Assembly (NCBI GenBank): GCA_902728285.1
Contig: CACVBU010000758.1
Span: 434,001 to 498,000, forward strand
Direction of reading: 5' to 3'
Length of the DNA: 64,000 nt
DNA from: Clytia hemisphaerica
Taxonomy: Eukaryota; Cnidaria; Hydrozoa; Leptothecata; Clytiidae
Shown: positions 21,576-32,520 of the stretch, piece by piece
Layout of the letters: each line of letters opens with the position of its first letter
How positions within the stretch are numbered: the stretch's first letter is position 1
The notes under the pieces: model-generated
The model's database searches: none
The model's input: only the letters and a program-made list of their open reading frames with translations
What the model was told of the DNA's origin: nothing
Program-made: the position numbers and the translations under genes

Positions 21576-21730
21576 CAGTATCGTAGACAGGAGTGAAGGA
21601 ACATTTGCTCAGAAGAGCAGATTTAAACGACACGGCAGTAATTATGTTTTATACCACGAATAGGTAGGTGCTTTGTCGTAAAAATTAGCTCTCCTACGCA
21701 GATCGTTCTTCACCCCTGTCTACGCTACTG
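21576..21730. mobile_element. CAG…CTG-ended MITE (GTAGACAGGAGTGAA stem)
   Basis: CAGTATCGTAGACAGGAGTGAA at the left pairs with TTCACCCCTGTCTACGCTACTG at the right. The CAGTAGCG-like end resembles elements at 28311-28466 and 41176-41303, suggesting a common hAT-like terminus. Target duplications are not clear. Confidence 0.65.
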
Positions 21731-21969
21731 ACTATGTCCTGGGTCTGTTGAAAAAGAAATACTGGTGGTCTACAGATTATCTGTTTGTCAAATCTAAAGT
21801 CAATTATCAAAGTAATATTGATATTAAATTCGCAGCAGTTACTTGGCCCTTCTGACTGTTAAATAGGAAATACTTTCTCTTTCATTTCAATACATTACCG
21901 AGTTTATGTATGTGTGTTTTTCTGCGACGGAGACGGTAAGGTTCTAATTCTACTAGATCCTGATTGACT

Positions 21970-22004
21970 GAGGACGATGGTAAATCAGCACTTTTACCGT
22001 CCTC
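21970..22004. repeat. Perfect-ended hairpin
   Basis: GAGGACG…GGTAAA at the left pairs with TTTACCGTCCTC at the right around a short loop. The CCGTCCTC word recurs once more about 50 bases downstream. Confidence 0.45.
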
Positions 22005-23350
22005 GATATCGCGGGTCAGAACTGCGGGTTATTCCAAATCGCTTCAGTCGCTCTACCGTCCTCAAAAGTGCAAATATATAAACTCGCTATTGTCAAAACA
22101 GCGGAGAAATGGAATTTTTATTTCGCGAATTAGCGTTTTTAGAGTGTAAGTTAATATTTAAAAAATCAAACAGAAAATTCAGCTCAAAATGACACGCCAA
22201 TATTTTTTTCGAGTATTCTCACGCGATTTAGCAAGATTTGATTTTGCATAAAAGAAAAAAATTTGGCAATATTCACAGAACTCTGAAATTAATTGATCCA
22301 GAAATTTATAATATTTTAATAAAATAGTATGTTAACAGAACACAACGAACTAGTTAATTATTTTTGCTTAGAATTCCCGACTGTTTTATACTACGCATTG
22401 CTTTAACCTTTTTATATTCCCACTCCCTACATTTCACCAGAGACTTCGCCACTTTTCCCAAATTCCTGACTCCACGCTAATACAGTGCGTACCAAATTTA
22501 TACAAGATAAATATGAAACTTAATAAACCAAGCTTTATTATTCGACACAACACTCTCAAGATATTTTTAATATGTGGTGTTTTTTAATAAATTAGCTATT
22601 GAACATCAGCAAAACCTAAGGGTCCAAAGCCCAAAATGATTGGCATCTCAAAACCTGTTTCAAACTTGTGTTCGTAAAAAAAGTAAGGGTCCTTCCACAC
22701 GTGAGAACGTAAAAAGAGTCCAATATTTCAACCTCAAAGATTTTACCTACATCATTACAGATATTAGACTTGTTTTTACAAGCATTTTTTCAAGCTTTCG
22801 TGCGATCCCGTGATTTTTAAATTTTCATAAAATGAACCCAAAGAATGAGAGTAGTTTAGCAGTGTTTCATCTTGACGGAGATAGAGCTATTCCAGAAATT
22901 TTTTTTAGAATTTTCCAATCTTTCAGAAACCCCTTAATTTTTTTCTCATTTTTTGGACCACCCTGGATTTTTCACCTCGTTTTACAGACCCTGGATTTTT
23001 TAACATCATTTTACTGACCATTGAAAGAATCGAATTAAAGAATTTCGAATAATTTTATGTTCAAAACTCACCTTGCCTTTTTGGGTGAGCTATACTCTAT
23101 ATGTTTTTTTCCTACAAGCTACACTTTTATAAACATGCACAGGCTTAGTATTCGGTACCTAATCAATAGCTCTATTGTTTAAGAACAATAGAATACTAAG
23201 CATAATGCGAGCCTGATATAAGAGTAGACACCTACTTATAAAAAATGTATTTAATTTAATTTCTTACCGTATTCCAGCTGATCGCCGTAAATTTACCCGA
23301 AAAATTATTTCTGATTTTTACCTGAGTTGCAGTTGAATTCAGTGGTATCC
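22005..23350. other. Gene-free spacer
   Basis: No gene is seen. TACAGTGCGTACCAAATTTAT at 22481 resembles the terminus of the 8192-8445 MITE family, but no partner end is found. Confidence 0.35.
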
Positions 23351-23440
23351 CAGCTGGCACACAACGTTGTTTCAACGTTCATCTAACGTTATATGGACGT
23401 TGTGAACGTTTATCGTTGAAAAAACGTTGTGTGCCAGCTG
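23351..23440. mobile_element. 90-bp palindromic MITE (CAGCTGGCACACAACGTT ends)
   Basis: CAGCTGGCACACAACGTT is matched by AACGTTGTGTGCCAGCTG at the other end, a perfect 18-base inverted repeat, with AACGTT words between. It is a very short non-autonomous relative of 17651-18014. Confidence 0.8.
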
Positions 23441-23740
23441 AGATGGATTAACGTTAAACTTGAATGTCATATGCAAGCAATGCACTTTTATAAGCTTTAA
23501 ATCTCTTTAATTTTTCACGTGAACTATATTAAATAGGGAGATAAGCGTCTTTCATACCGTAACCATATGATTAGATTTCCATTAGATTTCGCAATTTGTT
23601 TATCTTTGTTTATCATCCAGCTTGAGTTTATATTGAACCATTACCATTGAACAAATTCTATTTTCAAAACTTATAATCACAAGCGGAAAATATTTGTTTC
23701 TTGTCTCGAATTTCTTCTTTATTCTCTGTGTCACGTAAAC

Positions 23741-23808
23741 CTTCTAGAATGTTCGAAAATGTTCGAGAATGTTCGAGAATGCCTTAGAATGTTCCAGAAG
23801 AATTTTCT
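23741..23808. promoter_or_regulatory. Extended heat-shock-element-like array
   Basis: The segment is a run of alternating GAA and TTC triplets at 5-base spacing: cTTCtaGAAtgTTC, then TTCgaGAAtgTTCgaGAA, and after a short gap GAAtgTTCcaGAA. At least eight consecutive or near-consecutive modules fit the nGAAnnTTCn consensus bound by heat shock factor trimers. A TTTTATAAG TATA-like box follows at about 23830, only 25-30 bases away. I find no heat shock protein reading frame on either side within several kilobases. Confidence 0.5.
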
Positions 23809-23859
23809 CTTAACTTTTCCATAGCTTTGTTTTATAAGATCGTCGGATTTGGTCGCCGA

Positions 23860-25120
23860 CATTATTGTAGTTTGAGAGGAAAATCACGGCAGAGAGTTTA
23901 CGGTCGGGAAAATATATACCGCAACGTCAACGCGATTCCCATCTTACGATGTTAGTGGAACGTTAGACTATTACTTTTAAACAACGTTTCAGACCATCTA
24001 TGGTATTCAGGAGACACCATGGCTTGGAATCATTCTTGTTATCGGGCGAAATTCTTATTGTTATGATGCAACCTTGATAGTTTCTTAGCCATCATAGGCA
24101 AAAGAAAACGCACTTGTTTACCCCCCCCCCCCTAGAGTTTAAGAAAGAAACGGTGGAGTGCATCTTTTTTTGGAGTCAATTCTGATAATTGTTGAAAGAA
24201 TGTATTGGGACCATTCCAAATGAACAATCCAAGCAAATCTTTCCCTACTACTGTATACTCCCAAAAATAGATCAACTCGTACCCAAAATAGATCATGAAT
24301 CAGATGATTGTTCCATTATAATTATGCCATTTGGGTATAACCACATAAATTACATCATTGTCAAGTGGTTGTTAAGGGCAGGAATGACCAATTAATGGTC
24401 TGTCCAAAAGGACAGTTCCTACCTTGTTTTTACTAAATTCGGAATTTCGAAATCCTTAAATTCCTCAGAAAAGAAAAATGGAAATGAACAGTCACTAATT
24501 CTGTCGGATTTGGAGCGCAGAATCTTTTTTACATCCTGTCTAGACGATGCTATCGTCGGTTTAGAGTGTCAGTGAACGGGGGAAAAAGTCAGGGCGTCAG
24601 GGCGGTTTACGGGAAAAATTGTGGAGGTAGAGTTTTGGAACACTATATAAACATCTCCGCCACTGCTTACTCCACACGAATTTATCACGTCTCTCCTAAA
24701 CTATCCCCTTTTTACATCCTGTCAGTATCCTATCGTGTATTTCACAGACCATATCTTTCTATAACCAAACATCTTTACCAGACAAGGCTATTCTTATTTT
24801 TTTTGGCACTTTTAGTCTTAAATTATTCCTATTTTTAGGTCAAATTGAGGTATTTTAGGGGAATGGTACCTAATTTCTACTGCTTTGATTCACATAAAAT
24901 GCTTGAAATTTACCAATTTTGTTCTTTGTTGTTTTTGTTGCTTTGTTCTTTAAGTTAAGTATGCTTATTTTTGGCTTCTTTGAGCCTTAGATGTTCGTAT
25001 AAAAAAGCGTGTATACCACAGATTTTAGCCTGGGAATCCAAGCGTTAAACTTTCACAGTCTAGTTTATGATATTTCTTCTGTTTGTTTAACGCTTCTTGC
25101 CGCAGGTAACTCGCCTGCAG
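23860..25120. other. Gene-free stretch downstream of the heat-shock-element-like array
   Basis: No coding region with family resemblance. It includes a run of about twelve C at 24121 and a solitary TTCGTATAAAAAAGCGTG repeat end at about 24993-25011. Confidence 0.35.
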
Positions 25121-25123
25121 GGA

Positions 25124-25255
25124 GTTTGAGACATGCTATTTTGCATGTCTCAAACCAGTGAAATTGCTTGTTGTCACGTGATTTCTTTGGTAGGAAATCC
25201 TACCAAAACTTGTTTCACTTTTCGATAAAGGCCGCGGATCTAACCCTTCGGGAGT
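25124..25255. repeat. Repeat fragment with two perfect hairpins
   Basis: GTTTGAGACATGC / GCATGTCTCAAAC (25125-25155) is a perfect 13-bp stem. TTTGGTAGGA / TCCTACCAAA (25186-25207) is a perfect 10-bp stem. The fragment ends in CTAACCCTTCGGG and contains CACGTGA, matching the right half of the 5543-5760 MITE, so it is probably a diverged member. Confidence 0.5.
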
Positions 25256-25593
25256 GTACACATGCTTTTGGAACCTTAACGCAGTCTATTATTCGTGATT
25301 CTTACAAAAAAATAATCGTGCAAAAAGCAATATTTCATGCTGTTTTTAGAATAGATTTCCCATGCGACCGCAATGAATTTAATCATTATCTTCTTAAGCA
25401 ATTTGAGTGTTTTGATGTCAAAGTGGGTCATGACGTAGGGTGAATTAGCATTGATTGAAAAGTAATCATGATTTCAGAACGTGATAATATGTGGTTTTGT
25501 AAAAAATCAGGAGATTTTCATATTTTCTTGTCAAACCTGTTTCATTTGCTACGGATGCTTTAGTGAAATATTACACTGTACGAGTGGTAGATA

Positions 25594-25843
25594 AACGTTT
25601 TTATAAGAATATCCAATTTTTTGAAGCCTTCGGATGTTCTTATCTTTTTGAGTTTTAAGCCTAAAAATGTTCTTAACATGTTCTTATTTTCGACATTTTT
25701 TGAGTATTATGTTGTCCATTTTCCTAAGAAATTGGATGTTTTAAGAGTCAGTGAAGCCTTAAAATGTTCTTAACTTGTTCTTAACATTTTGATTATCGAA
25801 GCCTTATGTTCCCATATAGTTTGTTCTTATAAAAAAAAACGTG
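25594..25843. mobile_element. TTCTTATAAAA-family MITE, the fullest copy
   Basis: The left end AACGTTTTTATAAGAATATC pairs with the right end TTTGTTCTTATAAAAAAAAA, and TA flanks both ends (25592-25593, 25844-25845). The interior is a run of imperfect repeats of ATGTTCTTAAC separated by AAGCCT…AAGCCTTA blocks, so it is an array of short internal repeats rather than a coding relic. Confidence 0.8.
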
Positions 25844-25973
25844 TAAAAAGGTAGTCATTTGTTACTGTATTAACCATATGTACATGATAAATGGCTAGGC
25901 TTTTATCAGCGTTAGTCGACGATACACTATCTAAAAAATAAGAATCCACATTCACGGAGAACCTTCCGTTTGA

Positions 25974-26030
25974 GTACACGTTTTTTATAAGAACAAACTA
26001 TATAAGAACATGAGGCTGGCACAATTGCTC
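25974..26030. mobile_element. TTCTTATAAAA-family MITE, truncated end
   Basis: ACACGTTTTTTATAAGAACA followed by AACTATATAAGAACATGAGG matches the family terminus. The rest of the element is missing. Confidence 0.65.
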
Positions 26031-26100
26031 AATATCATTTACAAGTTGTTAAATGTTTAAAATAAGATCAACAGATGAAGGGAAAACAGAGAAGTGGCAT

Positions 26101-26337
26101 GCACGTTTTTTATAGGAGCAAATCATATAAGAACATAGTATCGGCGGTTGAAATGTTAAGATCAAGTAAAGAACATTTTAAGGTTTGCGGAATCTGAAAC
26201 GCCAAATATCTCAGGAAAATGGATAAACATACTTACAATATGGGGGAAATAGAGAACATTTTAAGAACATTTTAGGCTTAAGACTCAAAAAGGTAAGAAC
26301 ATCCAAAGGCTTAAAAAAAATTTTCCTTATAAAAATG
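26101..26337. mobile_element. TTCTTATAAAA-family MITE copy
   Basis: It starts GCACGTTTTTTATAGGAGCA and ends near TTCCTTATAAAAATGT. The interior has AGAACATTTTAAGGTTTGCG and AAGAACATTTTAGGCTTAAG, the same phrases as other copies. Confidence 0.7.
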
Positions 26338-26389
26338 TATAATTTGATATGGAAAAAGAAAATCTCTTCACTACAAATCTCTACGACAC

Positions 26390-26610
26390 GTAATCGCAAT
26401 CGAACGCAATCGACCGCAATCGACTAATTGAATTTCGATTGGCGAACGCAAAAATTAGTTCGATTAGCTGAATCGATCGTAATCGAATCTCAATTAGACA
26501 CACCCGATTCTAAATTTTAAAATTTGGATGTTCCTTCCATTTAATCGAGCGATCGCGTTTCATTTCTTCCGATTTGTTCGATCGTCGATTCCGTTCGATC
26601 GAGATCGTTT
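26390..26610. repeat. ATCGA-rich low-complexity tract
   Basis: There is a dense series of AATCG, GATCG and TCGAT words, for example CAATCGAACGCAATCGACC and GATCGTCGATTCCGTTCGAT. CpG density is well above the surroundings. No ORF or tandem period is fixed. Confidence 0.45.
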
Positions 26611-27045
26611 GATTGTTTATCGTAACAATATCTATTTAATCAGGCTAGTTGATAAACAAATGCAAAGAGAATCTCATAATCTGTACAACCCTGGGTCATA
26701 TATCCGATAGATCCCACCGAAGAAGAATCGGCAAACAAACCATCTTCCTAAAAAGATTTCCTGCGATTCCCTTAATTACACTGAACACATTTTGAAAACT
26801 TCCATTAGATTGAGCTTTGAACAATATGATTTTAAATCTCTAACCAATAAGACATCCCAATTTTGTTTTTTGGTTCGTATTTTTTTTCATCCCCACCGGC
26901 TTCCTCACCGCTTCACTGGGACAGGTGTCATTATCCCGACTCAAACGTCATAAAAAATTATCTGAAAGCCATATTCAGTCAGAAGTTGATTCTACCATAG
27001 GGTTTCATCGATAAACACCAGCAGAAGAACTGCGATGAAATAAAA

Positions 27046-28304
27046 TCATTCAATTTCAGTATCGTATCGTTCCAGTTCTTGATCCTCTTCTAAGAAAAAA
27101 CCAAAATGGTTTTCGGAAGGGAAGAAGTACTCTTACACAGATTTTAGCCATCAGGCGTATTTTGGAAGAAATGCGAAAACTTAACAAAGATGCTTTTATT
27201 TGCTTTGTTGACTTTAAAAAAGCCTTCGATTCCATATCTCGTGTAAAAATGTTTGAAATTCTTAAATTGTACGGCATTCCAGAGAAATTCATTTCAGCCA
27301 TCAGGGCACTCTACGTGTCCACCAAAGCAAAGGTCATTACAGCTGACGGAGACACTGATATTTTTGACATTCATGCTGGAGTTCTACAGGGTGACACCTT
27401 AGCTCCCTTTCTTTTTATCATTGTTTTAGATTATGTTTTAAGAATTTCTGTTGACTTATCTAATGACAAGGGAATCAAAATTAAAGTTCCCCTGCGCAAG
27501 CGTAACCGCGGCCTTTTTCTGACCGATCTTGACTTTGCTGACGATCTTGCCTTAGTCTCTGAGAGTATTCAAAATCTTGAAAGTCTTCTTTACTCACTTG
27601 AAACTTCGGCCAGTCAAGTCGGTCTTTATTGCAATGCTGGAAAAACTGAATTTATCAGCTCCTCTGGGATTGTTCTCCCTTTAACTTCCAAGAATGGTGT
27701 CAATATCAAACTTGTGAAGGATTTTAAATATCTTGGCTCTCATATTAACAGCTCTGAAAACGATTTTAAAATTAGGAAAGGTCTAGCTTGGAAAGCTTGT
27801 AATAAGTTAAACAAGATATGGCACTCTAATTTGTCTAACGCTCTTAAACTTCAAACTTTTAGAAGTCTTGTCGAGCCCATTCTTCTATATGGCTCGGAGA
27901 CTTGGACCATGACAAAAACCATGCTGAAGAGCCTTGATGGCTGCTATACAAATCTTTTGAAAAGAGTCCAGAATCTTGATTGGCGCAACCACCCAACCCT
28001 TCAAGAGATATATCATGGACTCCCAAGAATTTCCTCTGTCCTGACTAGCAGGATGCTCTCTTTCTCAGGTCACTGTTTCCGTGCGAAAAACGAAATGGTT
28101 TCTGAGATCTTACTTTGGTGTCCTGCGGGCACTAGGCGCTCGAGAAAGCGCACTTTTCTTGATACTTTGAAACGAGAAACAGGGCTAGAGATTGAGGAAC
28201 TGGGCACTGCAATGGCTGATCGAGAGCTGTGGAGGGAGGGTTATTGTTTGTTTCCGACCTAGGTCCATTCGGACCTAGGTCGAAGGATGATGATGATGAT
28301 GATG
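27046..28304 (+). pseudogene. 5'-truncated non-LTR retrotransposon (LINE) reverse transcriptase
   Basis: A single open frame runs from an upstream stop near 27035 to TAG at 28260-28262. Reverse transcriptase blocks are visible in order: NQNGFRKGRST, FVDFKKAFDSI, GVLQGDTLAPFLFIIVLD, LDFADDLAL (FADD catalytic box at 27534-27545), YLGSHI, and the C-terminal LLYGSETWT, SFSGHCFRA and DRELWREG. No endonuclease is present, so the copy is 5' truncated, as is typical of target-primed reverse transcription. After the stop it has a short 3' end, TTCGGACCTAGGTCGAAGG, then a (GAT)n tail at about 28285-28303. The frame is intact, so the insertion may be fairly young. The clade is uncertain (RTE/CR1-like). 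Confidence 0.85.
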
Positions 28305-28310
28305 AATTTC

Positions 28311-28466
28311 AGTAGCGTAGCCAAAAGGGGCGCAAAATTTGTGTAGGAGAGTAGTTTTTTATGCCATTATAATTATCTCCTTTCCTACTACCATGAATAG
28401 ATAATTACAGTGTCATAAAAATCTGCTCTCCTACAAAAATTTTGCGCCCCTCTTGGCTACGCTACT
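28311..28466. mobile_element. MITE with AGTAGCGTAGCC ends and GAATTTC flanks
   Basis: About 42 bases at each end are inverted copies (AGTAGCGTAGCCAAAAGGGG against CCCCTCTTGGCTACGCTACT). GAATTTC occurs directly on both sides (28304-28310 and 28467-28473), a likely target duplication. It inserted directly beside the LINE tail. Confidence 0.8.
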
Positions 28467-28473
28467 GAATTTC

Positions 28474-29179
28474 TTTGAAATTCTACAAAAACTTCCACAA
28501 ATCAAAAACGTAATATTCAGCCATAAAACTTCTATTTTGAATCTTCTTCAATACTCCTTGCAAAAGAGAATATCATCTTCGTGAAAAAGTTTTCTTTTTT
28601 CATATTCTTCATTTTCAATTTTCATGAATTGAGAGTTATGAAGAAATGGTTTTCATCAATTATTCAAAAAAAAAAGAAAACTTTTGTTTTTCCTCCATCA
28701 GAAGTTCTTCACCATGATTTTATGATTATAAATTATGTAAATTATACCCGATCTAAAAAGTATCGAGAAATAATTTATGCGCCTCCTACTTATACCTTTC
28801 CTGCTCTTTTCATCATTCTGTAAAAAAACAACACTTTTCTATTAGAATATTTTATTAGAACAATAAAGTTAGCAAGGGAGAAAACTGAAAGTAATTCAAG
28901 GTCAATCAAAAGCCATAAAGTGAGGGTCAAAGTCATAAAATAGGGTATGATGCCTACTTTATTATACCTCAATTTTGTCAAAATAATGATTCGAAACTAA
29001 AGATCTAAATATAGGAACAAAAACTTTACTGTTTCTTATAAAAGAAACGTCTTATTGACTCGTCACCTATAGTATTGATTTCGATGTGATGATATATAGA
29101 AATTATATTTTTCTATTATTTATTGCACATTCACCAAACCACTTTTTTGTTTTTTAACCTTCTGTTTATTGTGTCCTAG
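28474..29179. other. Gene-free spacer
   Basis: AT-rich sequence. Short ORFs here have no recognisable similarity. Confidence 0.4.
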
Positions 29180-29413
29180 CTTAGCAGAATACTTTTTAAG
29201 TCTTCGGATGTTCTTAACTTTTTGAATATTGAGCCTAACATGTTCTTCATATGTTCTTACTTTCACCATTTTGTGAGTATTTTTGCCCATTTTCCTCTGA
29301 GAAATTGGGTGTTTTAGAGTCCGCAAAGCCTTAAAATGTACTTAACTTGTTCTTAAGATTTTGGCCATCAAAGCCTTATGTTCTTATATAGTTTGTTCTT
29401 ATAGAAAACGCGT
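29180..29413. mobile_element. TTCTTATAAAA-family MITE, left end degraded
   Basis: AAGTCTTCGGATGTTCTTAA…TTGTTCTTATAGAAAACGCG matches the 25594-25843 copy in order and spacing. The right end abuts the duplicated flank of the first secreted-protein gene. Confidence 0.7.
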
Positions 29414-29426
29414 ATGCTAAGCTAAC

Positions 29427-30276
29427 ACAGCATGTAGCTTGTTTGGGCTTAATATTCCACTTAACTCAGCATAGCTTAATGACATTGCCAAGTTCTAATT
29501 ACTAACAAGCCAAATTAACAACGAAAAAAGTCGTCAAAAAATCATCAAAAACTAAACTATTGGTTGGAACTACTCGGAATGACTTAATTTTTAATCTTGA
29601 TAGTTTTGTCATTCTTGGTATCAAAAGTTTCTTGAATAATATATCCGAGGGGGGTGACCTTGACGGCCGACGGGGGCGTGCCACTTGCGTTTGAAAAATG
29701 GACCCTGTCAGAATGAAAAAACGAAAACTTTTTCCATTTTCACCCTGAAAATTGTCAAAAGTTACCAAAAGTCGGCTCTGTCAGATACACATCTTGAAAA
29801 TTAGTAAATTTGGGACCCTGTCAGATATCTTCAGAGCATAAAAAAGGGACCCTGACCAGCGGCACGTCTGTGTACCGAATTTTACCTATGTGCTCCGAAT
29901 AAATGACATTAAATCCGGAATCACAAAGATGTAAAAAGCGTTTAAAGTATTATATATAAGGGCCTGAATCTTTAAGAAGACAAATCAAGAAAGGAAATAA
30001 TGGATAAGAAAGATTATATATATATTTTTTTGAATTACAAAAATACACAGAAAATTACAGCTGCAAAGAAAGTACAAAATGATGCAAAATTACATGCGAT
30101 TAATAATAATTATCAAAGAAATGTTCATGTTAAAAAATTCGAAATTGATTTGAAGTAGCTAACAATTCTCTCTGATATAAAAGTGACGTATATACAAAAT
30201 ATTACGATTTCCTTAGCATACGATACACTGAACATTACAACTATTTTATTTACAAAAACATGGTACACGAAATAAT
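29427..30276 (-). repeat. Duplicated 3' flank of secreted paralog 1
   Basis: From CAGCATGTAGCTTGTTTGGG to the stop codon this segment is nearly identical to 38387-39231, and piecewise to 47960-47988, 51593-51712, 53268-53312 and 54236-54486. It includes GTTGGAACTACTCGGAATGA and a GC-rich block with GACGGCCGACGGGG related to the CCCGG repeat family. Confidence 0.85.
30245..30250 (-). terminator. Polyadenylation signal of secreted paralog 1
   Basis: AATAAA on the minus strand, 27-32 bases after the stop codon. It is conserved at the equivalent place in both paralogs (39201-39206 and 54455-54460). Confidence 0.65.
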
Positions 30277-31431
30277 TCATTTTTTGCACAAATCATCATT
30301 TATATGTTCGAAAAGCTCTTCACCAGTCTCAAAAGTTTTAGCGTTAACATCACCGAAACATCCCTCTATCCTCTTCGCTAAAAATTGCCGGTAGTATAAG
30401 TCTTGCTTTTCAAAATATGGACAATAATACCACGATTCTTCCCCGTTTAAAATAAGGATGTAAACATATCTTTTGTTCTTTTCCTTGTTAAGGGGATGGT
30501 TTTTCCAATTAAACTCAGTTTTACTCAAATGCCCGTCTGATGATAGTTTCATGCCTTTCCAGTAAGAAGAAAAATGAATTTCTAATGGTTCTTGGTTTAC
30601 TTTAGAACGATGGTCGTTTACTTTTCTTAAAATGGCCGACGCCATTGGAACATAGGTAAATTTAATATTAACAACAGTAATGAATATCTTTCGAATCTCC
30701 TTCATACAATCATCAGTGAAAAAATTTGTCTTAGACACGACCCAACGGTACGTCATATCGTAAACATCAAAGTCTGGATTTTTTATGACATCAAATAGTG
30801 TCTTAATGACTGGGTGCTGCATTGAAACACTATACTCAATTCTTTCACGTGTTTCAATATTTCGATTTAATGGAAGCCAATCTATTGGTTTATAATAAGT
30901 GTAAGTCCTAAAAACAATAACTGCCCATTGTCTCTTGTCCTGCAATAACTCCAGATATACGAGCATTTCATCAGCAAAACGGATATCACGTTCCATAGAG
31001 ACAATAGTTTGTTTAATGTTTTTGTCGTTTCCCATGATTTTCTCATCGTAAAGCTGCTTTATTAGTTCGGCGATTCTACGCAGTTCGTTATCAAATCGAG
31101 ATGATTCAAATTGAAACTTGTTTGTTCGAAATTGAAGTTGATTGATATTGTAATTCTTTCTCAATCTGACTATGTCAAAACCGTCGAAGTAGTTCACCAT
31201 AAAACATGCTTCATTGTCAAGTAAATCGTTTAATCCTTGCAAGAAAAAATGGTGATCAAAAGTAGCATGGAAAGTATCAGCAAAATAATCCTCATGAAAG
31301 GTTATGAAGGTGACGTTCCTGAATTCTGAACACCCTAACATTGAAAAGTCGTTGAAATTCTGCACAACACCATTGGAAGCTGTAAAATAAACACATGTTG
31401 ATATCAAGAATATCAAAGTTACATGAAACAT
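30277..31431 (-). CDS. Secreted six-cysteine protein, paralog 1 (unknown family)
   Basis: A single uninterrupted exon of 384 codons with an ATG context conserved in the paralogs (ACAAACATG in paralogs 1 and 2). Residues 1-20 form a signal peptide (MFHVTLIFLISTCVYFTAS). The mature part has six cysteines (C34, C76, C242, C337, C358, C382), all conserved in the paralogs, so three disulfides are likely, and an N-glycosylation site at N39 (NVT). There is no transmembrane segment and no anchor. I do not recognise the fold: it is rich in Phe, Tyr and Asp, with blocks such as HPVIKTLFDVIKNPDFDVYD and RYVYILILNGE. Differences from the paralogs are clustered in short patches (about residues 42-52, 102-116, 145-153, 174-180, 194-203, 290-292, 303-310, 332-341). 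The gene is intact and its role is unknown. Confidence 0.85.
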   Translation of the reverse strand: MFHVTLIFLISTCVYFTASNGVVQNFNDFSMLGCSEFRNVTFITFHEDYFADTFHATFDHHFFLQGLNDLLDNEACFMVNYFDGFDIVRLRKNYNINQLQFRTNKFQFESSRFDNELRRIAELIKQLYDEKIMGNDKNIKQTIVSMERDIRFADEMLVYLELLQDKRQWAVIVFRTYTYYKPIDWLPLNRNIETRERIEYSVSMQHPVIKTLFDVIKNPDFDVYDMTYRWVVSKTNFFTDDCMKEIRKIFITVVNIKFTYVPMASAILRKVNDHRSKVNQEPLEIHFSSYWKGMKLSSDGHLSKTEFNWKNHPLNKEKNKRYVYILILNGEESWYYCPYFEKQDLYYRQFLAKRIEGCFGDVNAKTFETGEELFEHINDDLCKK

Positions 31432-32024
31432 GTTTGTTTTCTTCTTATTTTTTGCCTTTAAACGTTTTCAGTGTCGACGATAGAGTGTTATTACTGCTAT
31501 GCATTTAATCTCAGAGTTTTTTGCCTTATCTCTTTCACTTAACTAATTTATTTGATATAAATTAAATGAGACCTACCTACCTCGTTAAAATAGACTAATG
31601 ATGCGATAAGATGGGGATAAGATCACGTAGGAAAAAGTCCAAAATGCTATTTCATGTCATATCTCATTTGTTAAATTATTTTCCTTGATCATTTTAGTAA
31701 TCTGCATGATCTTTTCAACAGTATAGGTTATTTGCAATTTTTCTACTAAGTTTCTACTCGCAAAAGTTTGTACGCCTAAAGTATAAATATTACTGCTACT
31801 ATGGATTTAATCTAATCTGAAAGTTTTTTTGCCTTCTCCATTTCACTTAAACAAAATAATTACTGTTAATTAAATAAAAAGGGAAAAATGAAATTAATCT
31901 GTTGCGTTTGCTTAAATTACTTAACTTTGTCGCTACCTCGTTAAAATAGATTGATGATGTGATAAGATCACGTGGAAAAATTGGCGAAATGCTATTTCTT
32001 GTCATGTCTCATTTTTGTTGAATT
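31432..32024 (-). promoter_or_regulatory. Upstream region of paralog 1, internally duplicated
   Basis: Two related blocks (about 31483-31690 and 31785-32015) repeat the phrase ATTACTGCTA…TTTAATCT…TTTTTTGCCTT and end with a GATAAGATCACGT motif (about 31617-31631 and 31967-31980). Matching sequence lies upstream of paralog 2 (40411-40540) and paralog 3 (55660-55740 and 55890-56070). I infer a shared promoter or regulatory module; no transcription start can be fixed by eye. Confidence 0.5.
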
Positions 32025-32195
32025 ACATGTTTTTTTATAAGAATATCCAAAATTTTTGAAGCCTGCAGATGTTCTTAACTTTTTGAGTTTTAAGCCTAAA
32101 AATGTTTTTAACATGTTCTTATTTTCACCATTTTGTGAATATTTTTGGCCATTTTCCTAAGAAATAGGGTGTTTTTGAGTCCAAGAAGCACATCG
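32025..32195. mobile_element. TTCTTATAAAA-family MITE, right end missing
   Basis: CATGTTTTTTTATAAGAATA and the internal GCAGATGTTCTTAACTTTTT match the family. The match stops at GGTGTTTTTGAGTCCAAGAA, about two thirds along. Confidence 0.7.
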
Positions 32196-32279
32196 TCCTT
32201 AGTGTATTGGTCTGGTTTTTTTAGATAATGCATCGCGCAGAAAGGGGTTTCCAGATCTTGTCATGTTTTATTTGATTGA

Positions 32280-32520
32280 CGCGTTATTGACGTAAACCCC
32301 CGTCTTTGTCTCGGAAAAATAGGAAAATTTCAACTTTTACCCCCTGAAAGATCGAAATTTGGTCAAAATTGGTCAAATTTGTCCCGCTAAGGGTCACAAA
32401 ATTCGCAAAATTTTCCTTTGTTTTCTCCTTTTTAGTCCCGGTAAGGGTCCAAAGTTCGAAAGTCGGGCGGCACCCCCCCGTCAGCTCGCAACCCTAGTAC
32501 CCCCCCCCCGGGTTTTCCAC
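32280..32520. repeat. CCCGGGGGGGGGTACT family element
   Basis: It carries GACCCCCGTCTTTG-like sequence, AGTCCCGGTAAGGGTCC, GGGCGGCACCCCCCCGTC, and terminates CCCTAGTACCCCCCCCCGGG. The boxes correspond one for one, inverted, to those at 15530-15790. Confidence 0.6.

Noticed and set aside
24189..24395. 68-codon ORF downstream of the heat-shock-element-like array
   Set aside because: Too short, no domain, and no resemblance to a small heat shock protein.
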